From an uncultured Rhodospirillales bacterium (GTDB lineage Bacteria > Pseudomonadota > Alphaproteobacteria > Azospirillales > Azospirillaceae), in the NCBI GenBank assembly GCA_903927615.1, contig CAIYNU010000020.1:1-64000 (forward strand): a DNA stretch of 64,000 bases. The letters run 5' to 3'. The position numbers and the translations under genes are program-made. A model generated the notes under the pieces. The model was not told the origin of the DNA and did not search any database. It saw nothing but the letters and a program-made list of their open reading frames with translations. Below are positions 25,482 through 34,539 of the stretch, in pieces. How positions within the stretch are numbered: the stretch's first letter is position 1; every line of letters starts with the position of its first letter.

Positions 25482-27720
25482 AATAGTCACGGTAGCGTCC
25501 ATAATATTGCCCATAATCGCGATAACCGTAGCGGCTATGCTTGCGCTGATCAACTTGGGACAGCACCACGCCGTAAACATTCCCCCCCGTTGCCCGCAAC
25601 AACTTGATACCGTTACGAACGACATCACGCCCGGTGCTATTCCATTTCACCAGATAGACCACGCGCTCGGCCAGCCGCGCCAGAATCCGGACATCTGCCA
25701 CCGCCAGCACCGGCGGCGAATCGATGATGATCCGGGTGTATCGGGTCAACAACTCGGCAAACAGCCCCTCAAGTCGGGGAGCCTGGAGAATTTCGGTCAG
25801 GTTGGCGTGGCGCCCGGCCGGAAGGAAGTCGAGCGACCCCCGAACGCCGCGCTGCACCACATCGTCAAAGGTGCGCTCGCCGACCAGCACCTGGGCCAAG
25901 CCCTGATCACCGTCCAGGTCGAGCGCGGTATGCAAGCGCGCACGATAAACGTCGCTGTCGATCAGAAGGACCCGCTCCTCGACTTTGGCGACCATCAGCG
26001 CGAGACAGAGCGAGACGAAGGTCTTGCCCTCCTTGGGCTCCGAGGACGTCACCAGGATAATACGCCCGGGATCGGCCGCGTCACCGGTGAGCAGCGCCGT
26101 GCGCAGACTGCGCACACCATCGGCCAACGCCGCGCGCGGCTGTTGCAGGACCGCGTCGATCGGACGAACGCCCGCACCACGATAGACCGGAATCATCGCG
26201 AGCATCGGAAATCCGGTCAGTTCCTCGGCCTCGTCTGCGGACCGCACGGCATTATCAATGCGATCAAGCAGAAACACTATGGCCATCCCGACGATGAGCG
26301 CGGCCAGCATCACCACCAACAGAATCTGGCGCGTTTTGGGGAATGAATGGGAGACCGGGATGATCGCCGCAGAGACCACACGGGCATTTGCCCGCCGCAT
26401 ATGGCCTTGCTCGGCTTCGTTCTTGAATCGCGTCAGAAAAGTTTCGTAAAGTGTCTTGCTGGCTTCAGCCTCGCGTTCCAGTTCCCGCAGCCGCACCATG
26501 ACCTCCCCGGCCGCGTTACCCTGACGGCGTAATTGGTACAACTCCCGCTCCAGGGTGTTGACGCCAACCCGGCCGATCTCCACTTCATTAGCGATTGATG
26601 CCGCAACCTTATCGATCTCGCCGGAAATCTTGTCCCGCAAATCGGCCAGATCGGCCCGAAGACCAATGATCCGAGGATGACGTTCACCGTAAGTCTTGAT
26701 CCCCAACGATATTTCCTGCGACTTGGTCGCTTCTTCCTCGCGCAGTTTTTGGATCAATTGAGATTGCAGAACATCCGAGGACGTATCGACGCTGCCGTGC
26801 CCATGAGCGAGATTACGGACTTGCCCCAGTCTCGCTTGTTTCTGCGCAAGGTCGGCCCGTGCAATCACAAGTCGTGAATTTAACTCCGATAATTGCTGGT
26901 CGCTGATCGTGACCGGGCGCTCGCCGGTTTGTCTCAAATTATGTTCCGAACGAAAATGCTCCACCGCGTTCTCGGCCTCGGCCACATCCTTTTGCAGCGT
27001 TCCCAACCGTTCGCCAAGCCAGTCGGTGATCCGGTGCGCTTCTTCAAAGCTGGCCTCCAACCGATCCAAGACATACATATCCGCAAAGGTATTGGCGATC
27101 AACGCGGCCTTCTCGGGATCCTCGGAGGTAAATCTCACCGACACAATGTAGGATCGGCGTTCGGCCGCAACCTTCAGGCCCATCATGACCCTTCCGGTAA
27201 TTCTGTCGTGCTCGGTCGCCTCGCGCGCCGCGGGACTCAGGGCTTGAACCACATCGCCATGGGAACCGACCGAATCCGGCAACCAGGATAACGGATTAAG
27301 AGACGCGAAAAAGACATCGAAGGCCTTACGTTTGGCCAGCTTCCGGTTGAATTCGGGATCCTCTTCGAGCTTCAGTTTGGCAATGACCCGGCGCGCAATC
27401 GTCTGGGAACTGATCAGTTCGACCTCGGTGGCCATGACGCTCTCATTCATCATGCCCCTGGTGACGTTCATCGGATTGTTGGTCAGAACGTCATTGGTTT
27501 CTGGCGCCTGAATCATGATCTTGGCTTCGGCGGTATACCGCGGCGTCGCCTGTTGCAGAAACAACACCGTCGGAACCACCGCCAGCAGCATACAGGCGAT
27601 GATCAGATGCTTGCCACGCCAAACCAGTCGCCACGCCCAGCGGGCGCTCTGGCGCGGATCGCGGAAAGTATCGGGCGTAACGGCGAGCGGGGTCGAAGAG
27701 ATCGGTGCGCGGTCAGTCAT
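25471..27720 (-). CDS. Wzc/ExoP-type polysaccharide co-polymerase and tyrosine autokinase
   Basis: This 749-aa bitopic protein has an N-terminal Wzz chain-length domain between two membrane helices and long periplasmic coiled coils (about 200-430). The cytoplasmic BY-kinase has Walker A SSEPKEGKT (Lys566), Walker A' VLLIDSDVYR and Walker B RIIIDSPP. It ends in a Tyr cluster (YGQYYGRYRDYYGE) that is the expected autophosphorylation site. Such proteins control polymer length and drive export with Wza and Wzy. It lies 52 bp downstream of the outer-membrane barrel gene and overlaps the TPR-like gene. No cognate low-molecular-weight phosphatase is adjacent, but a metallophosphatase lies upstream. 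Confidence 0.93.
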   Translation of the reverse strand: MTDRAPISSTPLAVTPDTFRDPRQSARWAWRLVWRGKHLIIACMLLAVVPTVLFLQQATPRYTAEAKIMIQAPETNDVLTNNPMNVTRGMMNESVMATEVELISSQTIARRVIAKLKLEEDPEFNRKLAKRKAFDVFFASLNPLSWLPDSVGSHGDVVQALSPAAREATEHDRITGRVMMGLKVAAERRSYIVSVRFTSEDPEKAALIANTFADMYVLDRLEASFEEAHRITDWLGERLGTLQKDVAEAENAVEHFRSEHNLRQTGERPVTISDQQLSELNSRLVIARADLAQKQARLGQVRNLAHGHGSVDTSSDVLQSQLIQKLREEEATKSQEISLGIKTYGERHPRIIGLRADLADLRDKISGEIDKVAASIANEVEIGRVGVNTLERELYQLRRQGNAAGEVMVRLRELEREAEASKTLYETFLTRFKNEAEQGHMRRANARVVSAAIIPVSHSFPKTRQILLVVMLAALIVGMAIVFLLDRIDNAVRSADEAEELTGFPMLAMIPVYRGAGVRPIDAVLQQPRAALADGVRSLRTALLTGDAADPGRIILVTSSEPKEGKTFVSLCLALMVAKVEERVLLIDSDVYRARLHTALDLDGDQGLAQVLVGERTFDDVVQRGVRGSLDFLPAGRHANLTEILQAPRLEGLFAELLTRYTRIIIDSPPVLAVADVRILARLAERVVYLVKWNSTGRDVVRNGIKLLRATGGNVYGVVLSQVDQRKHSRYGYRDYGQYYGRYRDYYGE

Positions 27721-27772
27721 CGCCCAGACATACTTTCCTGGCGTTTAACAAGCAATGTTACAACTCGATCGG

Positions 27773-29164
27773 TCAATATTGAACGCCAAGCTTAAGCATG
27801 GTGGTCAACTGATCAAAGCTGCCAAGCTGTGCTTCAGAACGCTTGGATTGGAAGCCAACCTCACCGCCGACATAGAGTTCAGACGTGAAAGCATAAGTCA
27901 ACCGGGCGGTCGCCTGATAAGTCATATCGTTTTGACGTTGCACGCCGGTCAGTTGATCGTAGTATACACCGCCGAACCCGGTCAGGATGATATTACGCTC
28001 GAGTTCATGGCGCACCGTCAACGTCAGCGCGCTCCGGTCCAAAGCCGACGCCTGCGCCGTCGTGGTATCCGTCACGGTCCGGTCAATGCTCGGAATGACA
28101 ATGGTCAGCTTGGTCGGCGTCCAGTTGAAAACCACGCGCGAGGTTAATCCTTCGGCGTTCGGAAGCCTGGAATCCTTGTAGTATTGTTGAAAATATCCTA
28201 ACAGGAAATCGCCGCGGATGAGCTTGCTGATGTCCACGGCGACGCCGGCCTCGGCCCGGTAACCCGAACTCTCGCGGTCAAAGCCCGACCGATCCAGGGT
28301 CTTGTCGAAGATATGGCTATTTTCCGTAACCTGAAGCACCGCGGCGTAACCAGGAAACATTTCGTAAGCGCCACGCTCGCGGACCGACAATTCCCACCGA
28401 TTCTGGTCCGTATTGAGAATGAGGCCGCCGTTTGAGGTCTTGACATCATCAAAAGTCAGGCGATCTGCCTTGATCTCACCCAGAAACGAGAAGCGGTCAA
28501 ATTGTGCCTTGATGTTGGCCGTGTTCAACACCCCCTGAATCGGGGTCGGCACGACTCCCTGCACGGCGTCAGGGGTGGAGCGATCCTGATGGCTACTGTA
28601 AGCAATACCAAGATAATTCATTTGAACGTCTCTACCGATATCGTAACGCCCGAGAATATCAGCTTCGACATTGGTCTGGTCGTCATGGCTATAGTTCTTA
28701 TAAAGTTGCTGGTCACCTTTTATCGCAAAATCAAGTTCGTGCTCGGTGAACTCCGAGCGAAGATTTAATTCTGGATTAATTTTGGTCATAACGTCGTCTT
28801 TGACGTTCGTCTGCGTCGCGAAAACATTCGAGTTATACATTTCGGAAGTTTCTATTTTAGGCTCGAACAAAAAAACCCCCAGATCGATCCCTTTGGGCTG
28901 GTAACTATCTTCGGTCCGTTCCGCGTCACTTCTGGTGGTTTCTTTTCCCGCCGGGTCGGTTTCCAACGTCACCTTCGACTCCGACTGGGCGCTTCGCGCG
29001 TTTGGCGTGGTTTCGGATGCTCCTGCGTCGGCACGCGCCGGTTGGCCCTGGATCATCGCCAGGCCCACCAGCACCGCCAGACCAACGCCGGGAAGCAACC
29101 CGATCAGGGACATTCGCCATGAGGGCGACAGATCATATTCGTCGGTGTCATGATGGTCTGACAT
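27773..29164 (-). CDS. Outer-membrane beta-barrel protein of the polysaccharide locus
   Basis: This 463-aa protein has an N-terminal signal or anchor (LIGLLPGVGLAVLVGLAMI). A charged linker precedes alternating aromatic strands, such as LYVGGEVGFQSKRSE, ending LTTMLKLGVQY, a typical outer-membrane barrel with a terminal aromatic. It resembles BBP2/'porin 2' proteins found with exopolysaccharide export systems and may pass the polymer across the outer membrane or bind it. The strands are AT-richer than the neighbouring genes. It heads the leftward operon, with GGGGA before the ATG. Confidence 0.82.
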   Translation of the reverse strand: MSDHHDTDEYDLSPSWRMSLIGLLPGVGLAVLVGLAMIQGQPARADAGASETTPNARSAQSESKVTLETDPAGKETTRSDAERTEDSYQPKGIDLGVFLFEPKIETSEMYNSNVFATQTNVKDDVMTKINPELNLRSEFTEHELDFAIKGDQQLYKNYSHDDQTNVEADILGRYDIGRDVQMNYLGIAYSSHQDRSTPDAVQGVVPTPIQGVLNTANIKAQFDRFSFLGEIKADRLTFDDVKTSNGGLILNTDQNRWELSVRERGAYEMFPGYAAVLQVTENSHIFDKTLDRSGFDRESSGYRAEAGVAVDISKLIRGDFLLGYFQQYYKDSRLPNAEGLTSRVVFNWTPTKLTIVIPSIDRTVTDTTTAQASALDRSALTLTVRHELERNIILTGFGGVYYDQLTGVQRQNDMTYQATARLTYAFTSELYVGGEVGFQSKRSEAQLGSFDQLTTMLKLGVQY

Positions 29165-29263
29165 AATCCCCTGCCCCCAGACCTTAATCCACGAGTCATG
29201 GCCCTCCTACCATCGCCCTATAGCTTAGGCCACCGAAATCTTCGCGATACACACTAAGGGCTG

Positions 29264-30076
29264 TTACCGGGTGACCGTTAAGACACGGCTTGCGGTCCCA
29301 TAAAGCCTGACCGCCCCCAGCATACCCGTAGCATATGCGCCAGTGTCAATCGCGATGCGATTCGGGTGTATTTGCGGTTCATCCACCGGGGTATGGCCAT
29401 GCACCACCACCTTGCCGTGGTAGCGCCGGGATGACAGGAACGGTTCACGAATCCACTGAATATCTTCGAGACGTTGGCGTTCGAGCGGCACGCCTGGCCG
29501 AACACCGGCATGCACGAAAATATAGTCACCGAACGTGACCATCGGTTCGAGAGTGCCAAGAAAGGCCCGGTGCGCATCCGGCAGGCGTTCGTCCAGGCTA
29601 TCCCGCAGTGTCCGGCATCGCCCCGAGTCGAAAATGCCCGTTGAAGCGCGAATGCCGTAACTAGCCAGGGTTTCGGCACCGCCAAAGCTCAGCCATTCGG
29701 CCCCGGCGACCGGGTCGGCCAGGAAGTCGAGCATCGCGGATTCATGATTGCCCGACAAGAAACGGTAAGTCGGCCCGCTTCCGTCCGCCGGCGCCGAAGC
29801 CAGCCGGCACAAGATGTCCAACACACCCCGGCTGTCCGGACCCCGATCCACATAATCCCCAAGAAAAATAATCATGGATCGCTCGCCCTGTCGGTGATCC
29901 AAGGGCGGCTGTTGCGCCGCGATCTCGGCCAGCATGTTTTCCAGACACCGGCTTTCACCGTGAACATCGCCGATCGCGTACAGACACCAGCCGTCCGGCA
30001 CCGCCGGGCGCGGCTCTCCCGTCTGCCCCAAAGAAACCCCGATTAACCCAAATGCCCGATTCAGGAGCGATTTCAT
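29264..30076 (-). CDS. Calcineurin-like metallophosphoesterase (PrpA-like)
   Basis: This 270-aa phosphatase shows all motifs in order: IGDVHG, GDYVDRGP, GNHES and VHGHTPVDEP. These bind two metals and hydrolyse phosphomonoesters of proteins or small molecules. GAGGTCGGGT precedes the ATG. It is placed between the barrel gene (same strand, 99 bp downstream) and the divergent Wza-type gene. It could dephosphorylate the BY-kinase or regulate the locus, as PrpA-type enzymes dephosphorylate Ser, Thr and some Tyr; inference only. Confidence 0.88.
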   Translation of the reverse strand: MKSLLNRAFGLIGVSLGQTGEPRPAVPDGWCLYAIGDVHGESRCLENMLAEIAAQQPPLDHRQGERSMIIFLGDYVDRGPDSRGVLDILCRLASAPADGSGPTYRFLSGNHESAMLDFLADPVAGAEWLSFGGAETLASYGIRASTGIFDSGRCRTLRDSLDERLPDAHRAFLGTLEPMVTFGDYIFVHAGVRPGVPLERQRLEDIQWIREPFLSSRRYHGKVVVHGHTPVDEPQIHPNRIAIDTGAYATGMLGAVRLYGTASRVLTVTR

Positions 30077-30233
30077 ACCCGACCTCAGGAGCTACGATAC
30101 CGATCGTGCATATCAATATATGTGGAAATCGAGCCGTTGCGGTCCCACAGGAATTCCTTTCTCTGTCCACGCACCATACGGCTACCCGTCAACAACAGCC
30201 GTTTTCGTCGACACATCAGGAGTCGTTTGCCCT

Positions 30234-30845
30234 ATGCCAGATTGTTTTGTTCAGCGGTGCTCCGGCATGGCGAGGCAATGTGCCGTTGCGGTCGCGATTC
30301 TGTTCTTAATTTTGGTCGGAGGGTGTTCATTCTTTCCCAGTTTCCCGACCGAGGACGCTCCATCCAAGATCGCCAGCCCTGCCGACGGCTACCTTCTCGA
30401 ACCCGGAAACCAAGTTCGCCTGACCGTGTTCGATCAGGACAACCTTTCGGGCACGTTTTCTCTGGACGCAGCCGGCAACATCGCTCTGCCACTGTTGGGG
30501 AATGTGCCGGCCAACGGTATCACCGCCACGGCACTCGCGGCCAGGGTAGAATCCATCCTGCGTAAGGACTCTTACATGCAGGATCCGAAAGTGTCCGTGC
30601 AAGTCCAGACCTTTCGGCCCTTCTACGTGCTCGGCGAGGTCCGCAACCCCGGCGAATTTCCCTACATCACCGGCATGACGGTGTTGAGCGCGGTCGCACG
30701 GGCCGGCGGCTACGACTACCGGGCCCGGGAGGGCGAGGTTTTGTTGGTCCGCCAGGAAGGTGATGTTCAGAAACAATATCGGGCTGTCGAGCAAACGCCG
30801 ATCCTTCCGGGTGACATTATCAAGGTGCTGGAACGGCGATTCTAG
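30234..30845 (+). CDS. Wza/GumB-type polysaccharide export lipoprotein
   Basis: This is a 203-aa protein from the chosen ATG, which follows CAGGAG; a frame from 30120 would add ~38 unlikely residues, and an ATG at 30267 is an alternative. The lipobox LVGGC puts the lipid Cys at residue 31. The Poly_export domain (YLLEPGNQVRLTVFDQDNLS) and a SLBB-like repeat (FYVLGEVRNPGEFPY) are clear. The protein forms the periplasmic or outer-membrane exit channel with the Wzc-type kinase. It is short, with a single SLBB repeat, and so of the GumB rather than the long Wza class. It begins the rightward arm. Confidence 0.9.
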   Translation: MPDCFVQRCSGMARQCAVAVAILFLILVGGCSFFPSFPTEDAPSKIASPADGYLLEPGNQVRLTVFDQDNLSGTFSLDAAGNIALPLLGNVPANGITATALAARVESILRKDSYMQDPKVSVQVQTFRPFYVLGEVRNPGEFPYITGMTVLSAVARAGGYDYRAREGEVLLVRQEGDVQKQYRAVEQTPILPGDIIKVLERRF

Positions 30846-30878
30846 TTGGTTGGTGGTCTGTGAGATCGGAGACCTGAA

Positions 30879-31943
30879 ATGAGACCTGTTTTTCTCCTTC
30901 TGGCGGCGGCGCTGTTGACATCCACTCTGGCGCTGTCTTCGACCGGCGTTGCCCAGACCACGCCACCGGGCAACGCCGTCGCACTCCCGCCGGCGCTGAA
31001 GGCGGCCGTTGCGTCCGGTCATGGCGATGCCGTGAAGCAAGCCATCGCCATCCTGGCCGGAAATAATGTCCAACAGGAAGCGCAACTTTTGGTTGCAGTA
31101 ATCCAGGCGGCCGAACGCCTGCTGGCCACCAACCCTCAGGGCGCGGTGGACGTCGCCGCCGCCGCCGTTGCGACCATCGGCGTGGCCAACAGCCAACAGG
31201 CGGTGCAACCACAGACCTCAATTGTCCTCACCACCGCCGCCCGGATCTTCGTCAACCCCACCGCCGAGCAGGCGGTCCCCACCGGCACCGCCCAGCTTGC
31301 GCTCGCGACCGTGCAAACCGCAGTCGCCACCGGAAATTCCACCTTGACGGGCAGCATCGCGGCGTCGGCGGTCAGTAGCGCCGAAAAAACACTGGCCGCT
31401 TCACCCTCGGCGGCGATGACGTTGGCTTCCGCCGCGGTGGACGCCGTCAATACCGCCAAGGTCTTGCAACAGGCCCCGGCCAGTTCCCTTCAGGTTGCCG
31501 TGACCGCCGCGCGCATTATGGTGACGCCGGAGGCCCAGCAGGCCTCGCCGACGGGTGTTGCCACCATGGCCATCTCAACCGCCCAGATCGCCACCACACC
31601 AAGCGTCTATCAGACGTCGCCGTCTTCGGCCCTTTCCGTCATGGCAGGCGCCTATTCCGCCGCCAACAGCCAGGTCGTGACCGCGGCGATGGCGACCGTT
31701 ACCGCTTCGGTCAGAACCACTCTTCAAGGGGCCGAGCAGACCCCGACGCTGGTCTCGGCCAACCCCAACAACAGCGCGGCCATCAACACCATTCTGGCCA
31801 CCAAGCCACCGGATGTTCAATCACTGCCCCAGACATCGCAGGGACAACAGCAGCAACAACAGCACCAGGAACGACAACAGGAACGGCAGAGCATGCCTTT
31901 CCTGAATGGCGATAACAAACTTTTCATAGGCAGTCCCAGTTAG
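30879..31943 (+). CDS. Ala-rich secreted helical-repeat protein with a Gln-rich tail
   Basis: This 354-aa protein has a signal peptide (ending GVAQTT) and a body of four or five ~45-residue helical repeats. Segments TAARIFVNPTAEQAVPTG (about residue 118) and TAARIMVTPEAQQASPTG (about 208) are clear copies, offset by 90 residues, with SAEKTLAASPSAAMTLAS between. The C-terminal ~45 residues are Gln-rich. No family is recognised. It is located between the export lipoprotein and the polymerase, so it may be a scaffold, surface or matrix protein of the polymer machinery. GGAGACC precedes the ATG. Confidence 0.75.
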   Translation: MRPVFLLLAAALLTSTLALSSTGVAQTTPPGNAVALPPALKAAVASGHGDAVKQAIAILAGNNVQQEAQLLVAVIQAAERLLATNPQGAVDVAAAAVATIGVANSQQAVQPQTSIVLTTAARIFVNPTAEQAVPTGTAQLALATVQTAVATGNSTLTGSIAASAVSSAEKTLAASPSAAMTLASAAVDAVNTAKVLQQAPASSLQVAVTAARIMVTPEAQQASPTGVATMAISTAQIATTPSVYQTSPSSALSVMAGAYSAANSQVVTAAMATVTASVRTTLQGAEQTPTLVSANPNNSAAINTILATKPPDVQSLPQTSQGQQQQQQHQERQQERQSMPFLNGDNKLFIGSPS

Positions 31944-31947
31944 CGGT

Positions 31948-33435
31948 ATGGCCAGAGCAACCGACATGGCCATGCGTTTTTTGACAAACTCGACCGTCTT
32001 CCGCTTGTTGCTGGCCGTGGTGCTGCTGTCACCTTTGCCTTTGGGCGGCAATCGCCCTTGGGCGTGGTCGTTGTTCGCGGTCGCAATCGGTGTGTTGCTG
32101 ATCTTGTGGACTGCCCTGGTGTTATCGGGCCGGACCCGAACCGCCGTGCCGATGGACCGTCTGGGGGCCGTGGTGTTGCCCTTCGCCGCCGTATTGGCCT
32201 GGGCGTTCGTGCAAACCCTGTCGTCGGTGCCCATCGACTGGATTCACCCGCTGTGGCCCGAAGCCGCACGCGCGCTTGGGGTGCCGGTTATGGCCGGCAT
32301 TTCCGTGGACCCCGAATTGACTCACACCGCCATCCTCCGTCTTGCCAGTTATGGCGGCGTGTTCCTGCTGGCGGTGCAATTCGGGCGCGACCGGGCGCGG
32401 GCGCGCGAAACCCTGGTGGCCTGTGCGGTTGCCGGCACGCTCTATGCCGTCTATGGGCTGATTGATCACTTCGCCGGCTGGGAACGCATCCTGTGGCTGG
32501 ACAAATGGGCGTACCAGGGCGACCTGACCGCAACCTTCGTCAACCGGAACGCTTACGGCGCCTATGCCGGGCTGGGCCTGCTGTGCTGCATGGGGTTGTT
32601 TTTGCATACGCTGCGACCGTCGCGCCAGGCGTCCCCGCGCGGAGCCTACGACCTTGCCGAAACCATGTTGGTGCGGGCGATGCCCTTCCTGGCCGGGGCC
32701 ATCATCATCGGCACCGCGTTGCTGTTGACCCATTCCCGGGGCGCTTTTCTCAGCACCGGTTTAGGCCTGCTGATGTTGATGGCGGCGGCGGTCACCTGCC
32801 GTCTGATCCGCCCCACCGCGGCCTTTGTCGTCGGCGGGCTGGTCATGGCCGGCATTGGGTTGGCGGTCATTGCGCTCAGCGGCGAGGTGACCTTCGAACG
32901 TCTGGCCAGCACACCGGCCCAAGCTGCCGCCGACGAATCCCGCAAAGACCTTTACCGCCTGACCGGCGACGCCATCGCCGTCGCGCCGTTGACCGGGCAT
33001 GGCTTCGGAGCCTTTCTGCCGGCCTTTCGCATGTATCGCGACACCTCGCTGGCTCTGCCGGTGGTCTGGGACTTCGCCCACAACGTCCATCTGGAAGCCG
33101 TCATGGACCTGGGATTGCCCGCAGCCGCCCTGCTGTATTTGTCCCTGGCCATTATAACCATAAGCTGTCTGCGTGGCTTGATGCGCCGCCGCCGCGACCA
33201 CGTCTATCCCGCGGTTGCGCTCTCGGCGGCCACGCTGATCGGCAGCCACGGCATCGTTGACTTCAGCGCCCAGATGCCGGCCGTGGCGGCGACCTTGGCT
33301 TTGCTGCTGGGTGTGGGGTTCGCGCAGTCGTGGAGCACCAGCACCGACAGTTCCTCAAGCTCAGCCTCGGATGCGCGGCCAGGGGTTAAGGAAACCGCCA
33401 AGGCTGAGATGCCCCCACCCGCCCGCCGGTCTTAA
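31948..33435 (+). CDS. O-antigen ligase/Wzy-type polymerase
   Basis: This 495-aa membrane protein has about ten to twelve hydrophobic helices. A large periplasmic loop contains the DESRKDLYRLTGDAIAVAPL segment, the conserved GHGFGAF motif and AHNVHLEAVMDLG, typical of the Wzy_C/O-antigen ligase family. It would polymerise lipid-linked repeat units or ligate them. The start is 5 bp after the repeat-protein stop. The last ~40 residues are Ser-rich and outside the fold. A second family member lies at 43122-44357. Confidence 0.88.
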   Translation: MARATDMAMRFLTNSTVFRLLLAVVLLSPLPLGGNRPWAWSLFAVAIGVLLILWTALVLSGRTRTAVPMDRLGAVVLPFAAVLAWAFVQTLSSVPIDWIHPLWPEAARALGVPVMAGISVDPELTHTAILRLASYGGVFLLAVQFGRDRARARETLVACAVAGTLYAVYGLIDHFAGWERILWLDKWAYQGDLTATFVNRNAYGAYAGLGLLCCMGLFLHTLRPSRQASPRGAYDLAETMLVRAMPFLAGAIIIGTALLLTHSRGAFLSTGLGLLMLMAAAVTCRLIRPTAAFVVGGLVMAGIGLAVIALSGEVTFERLASTPAQAAADESRKDLYRLTGDAIAVAPLTGHGFGAFLPAFRMYRDTSLALPVVWDFAHNVHLEAVMDLGLPAAALLYLSLAIITISCLRGLMRRRRDHVYPAVALSAATLIGSHGIVDFSAQMPAVAATLALLLGVGFAQSWSTSTDSSSSSASDARPGVKETAKAEMPPPARRS

Positions 33436-33453
33436 GGAACCGGGCCGGGACCG

Positions 33454-34539
33454 ATGATGATGCTCCGCGAGTCCTTCGGGTTACAGATCAGCGACACTCT
33501 GAGACTTCTGCTCGCTTGCGCCGTCGGCAGCGTCGGACCGGGCGATGGCGCGCCCGATTGGGATCATTTCCTGACCCTGGTGCGTTATCACCGCCTGACG
33601 CCCCAAGCGGCGGACGCCCTGTCGGGTCGTTCCGACGTCCCGGCCCCGATTACCCGGGCGCTGACGCGCGAGGTACGGTCGGCGGCGGTGAGCGGACTGC
33701 AACAAGCGGCCGAACTGGCACAGGTCGCCGAAGTTCTGGACGCGGCCGGCATTCCCCTGCTCGCCCTCAAGGGGCCGGTGGAATCCATCCTATGCCGCGG
33801 CGCCCTGGGACACCGCCCCGCGGTGGACATCGACGTGTTCGTGCCGCCCGAGGCTGCGACTCGCACTTTACTTGCATTGCGGCAGTCAGGATGGGATATT
33901 TTACCGAATAGCGACACGAACCGCGCATTGCATGCTCGGAGAGATTATCACTGCGAACTTCGCCGTGGCACCCACGGCCCGCGGGTCGAGTTGCACTGGC
34001 GGTTACTGCGCATTCACGCCGACTATCCGTTGACCGTTGTGGACGCACTGGCCATCGCGGAACCCTTGGAGCTGGCCGGTCGTGTGGTGCGGACCCTGCC
34101 GCTGGCTCACCGCATCCTGTATCTTTGCGCCCACGGCTCCCACCATTTCTGGGACCGAGCATCACGATTACTCGATATCAGCCTTTATTTGCGCCATGGA
34201 CTGCCGCCCGAAGTGGAACCGCTCGCGCTCCGCATGGGGCTGGAGCGCCCATTGCTGCTGTCGGTTCATCTGGCCCATCACCTGCTGGGCGCTCCGGTGC
34301 CAGCCTGGCTGGAGCGCGCTCGAACCCCGGGAACCGGCGTAACCAAGCTCGCGGCACGGGCCCTGGCGCGCTGGGACAGGGTTTCCCCTTCACCGGGTAA
34401 CAGCTTCGCTCGATGGGAACGGCTGTCCTACGCGCTGGCTTTGCACCCGCCGGGCGTGGGCCGGTTCAACGCCCTGGGCGAACGGTTGTGGCGAAAGCTG
34501 GCACCCGGACAAGCCCTGGGTGAGGAGATGGCCGTATGA
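33454..34539 (+). CDS. NTP_transf_5-type putative nucleotidyltransferase
   Basis: This 361-aa protein has the family pattern ALKGP followed by HRPAVDIDVFVP, where the D-x-D pair would bind metal. The distal helical part has PLAHRILYLCAHGSHHFWDR. Such proteins appear in polysaccharide and lipid-modification loci; no activity has been proven, though a sugar or phosphate nucleotidyl transfer is assumed. Its stop overlaps the next glycosyltransferase start (ATGA). A short AT-rich patch near 33870-33960 hints at local recombination. Confidence 0.82.
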   Translation: MMMLRESFGLQISDTLRLLLACAVGSVGPGDGAPDWDHFLTLVRYHRLTPQAADALSGRSDVPAPITRALTREVRSAAVSGLQQAAELAQVAEVLDAAGIPLLALKGPVESILCRGALGHRPAVDIDVFVPPEAATRTLLALRQSGWDILPNSDTNRALHARRDYHCELRRGTHGPRVELHWRLLRIHADYPLTVVDALAIAEPLELAGRVVRTLPLAHRILYLCAHGSHHFWDRASRLLDISLYLRHGLPPEVEPLALRMGLERPLLLSVHLAHHLLGAPVPAWLERARTPGTGVTKLAARALARWDRVSPSPGNSFARWERLSYALALHPPGVGRFNALGERLWRKLAPGQALGEEMAV

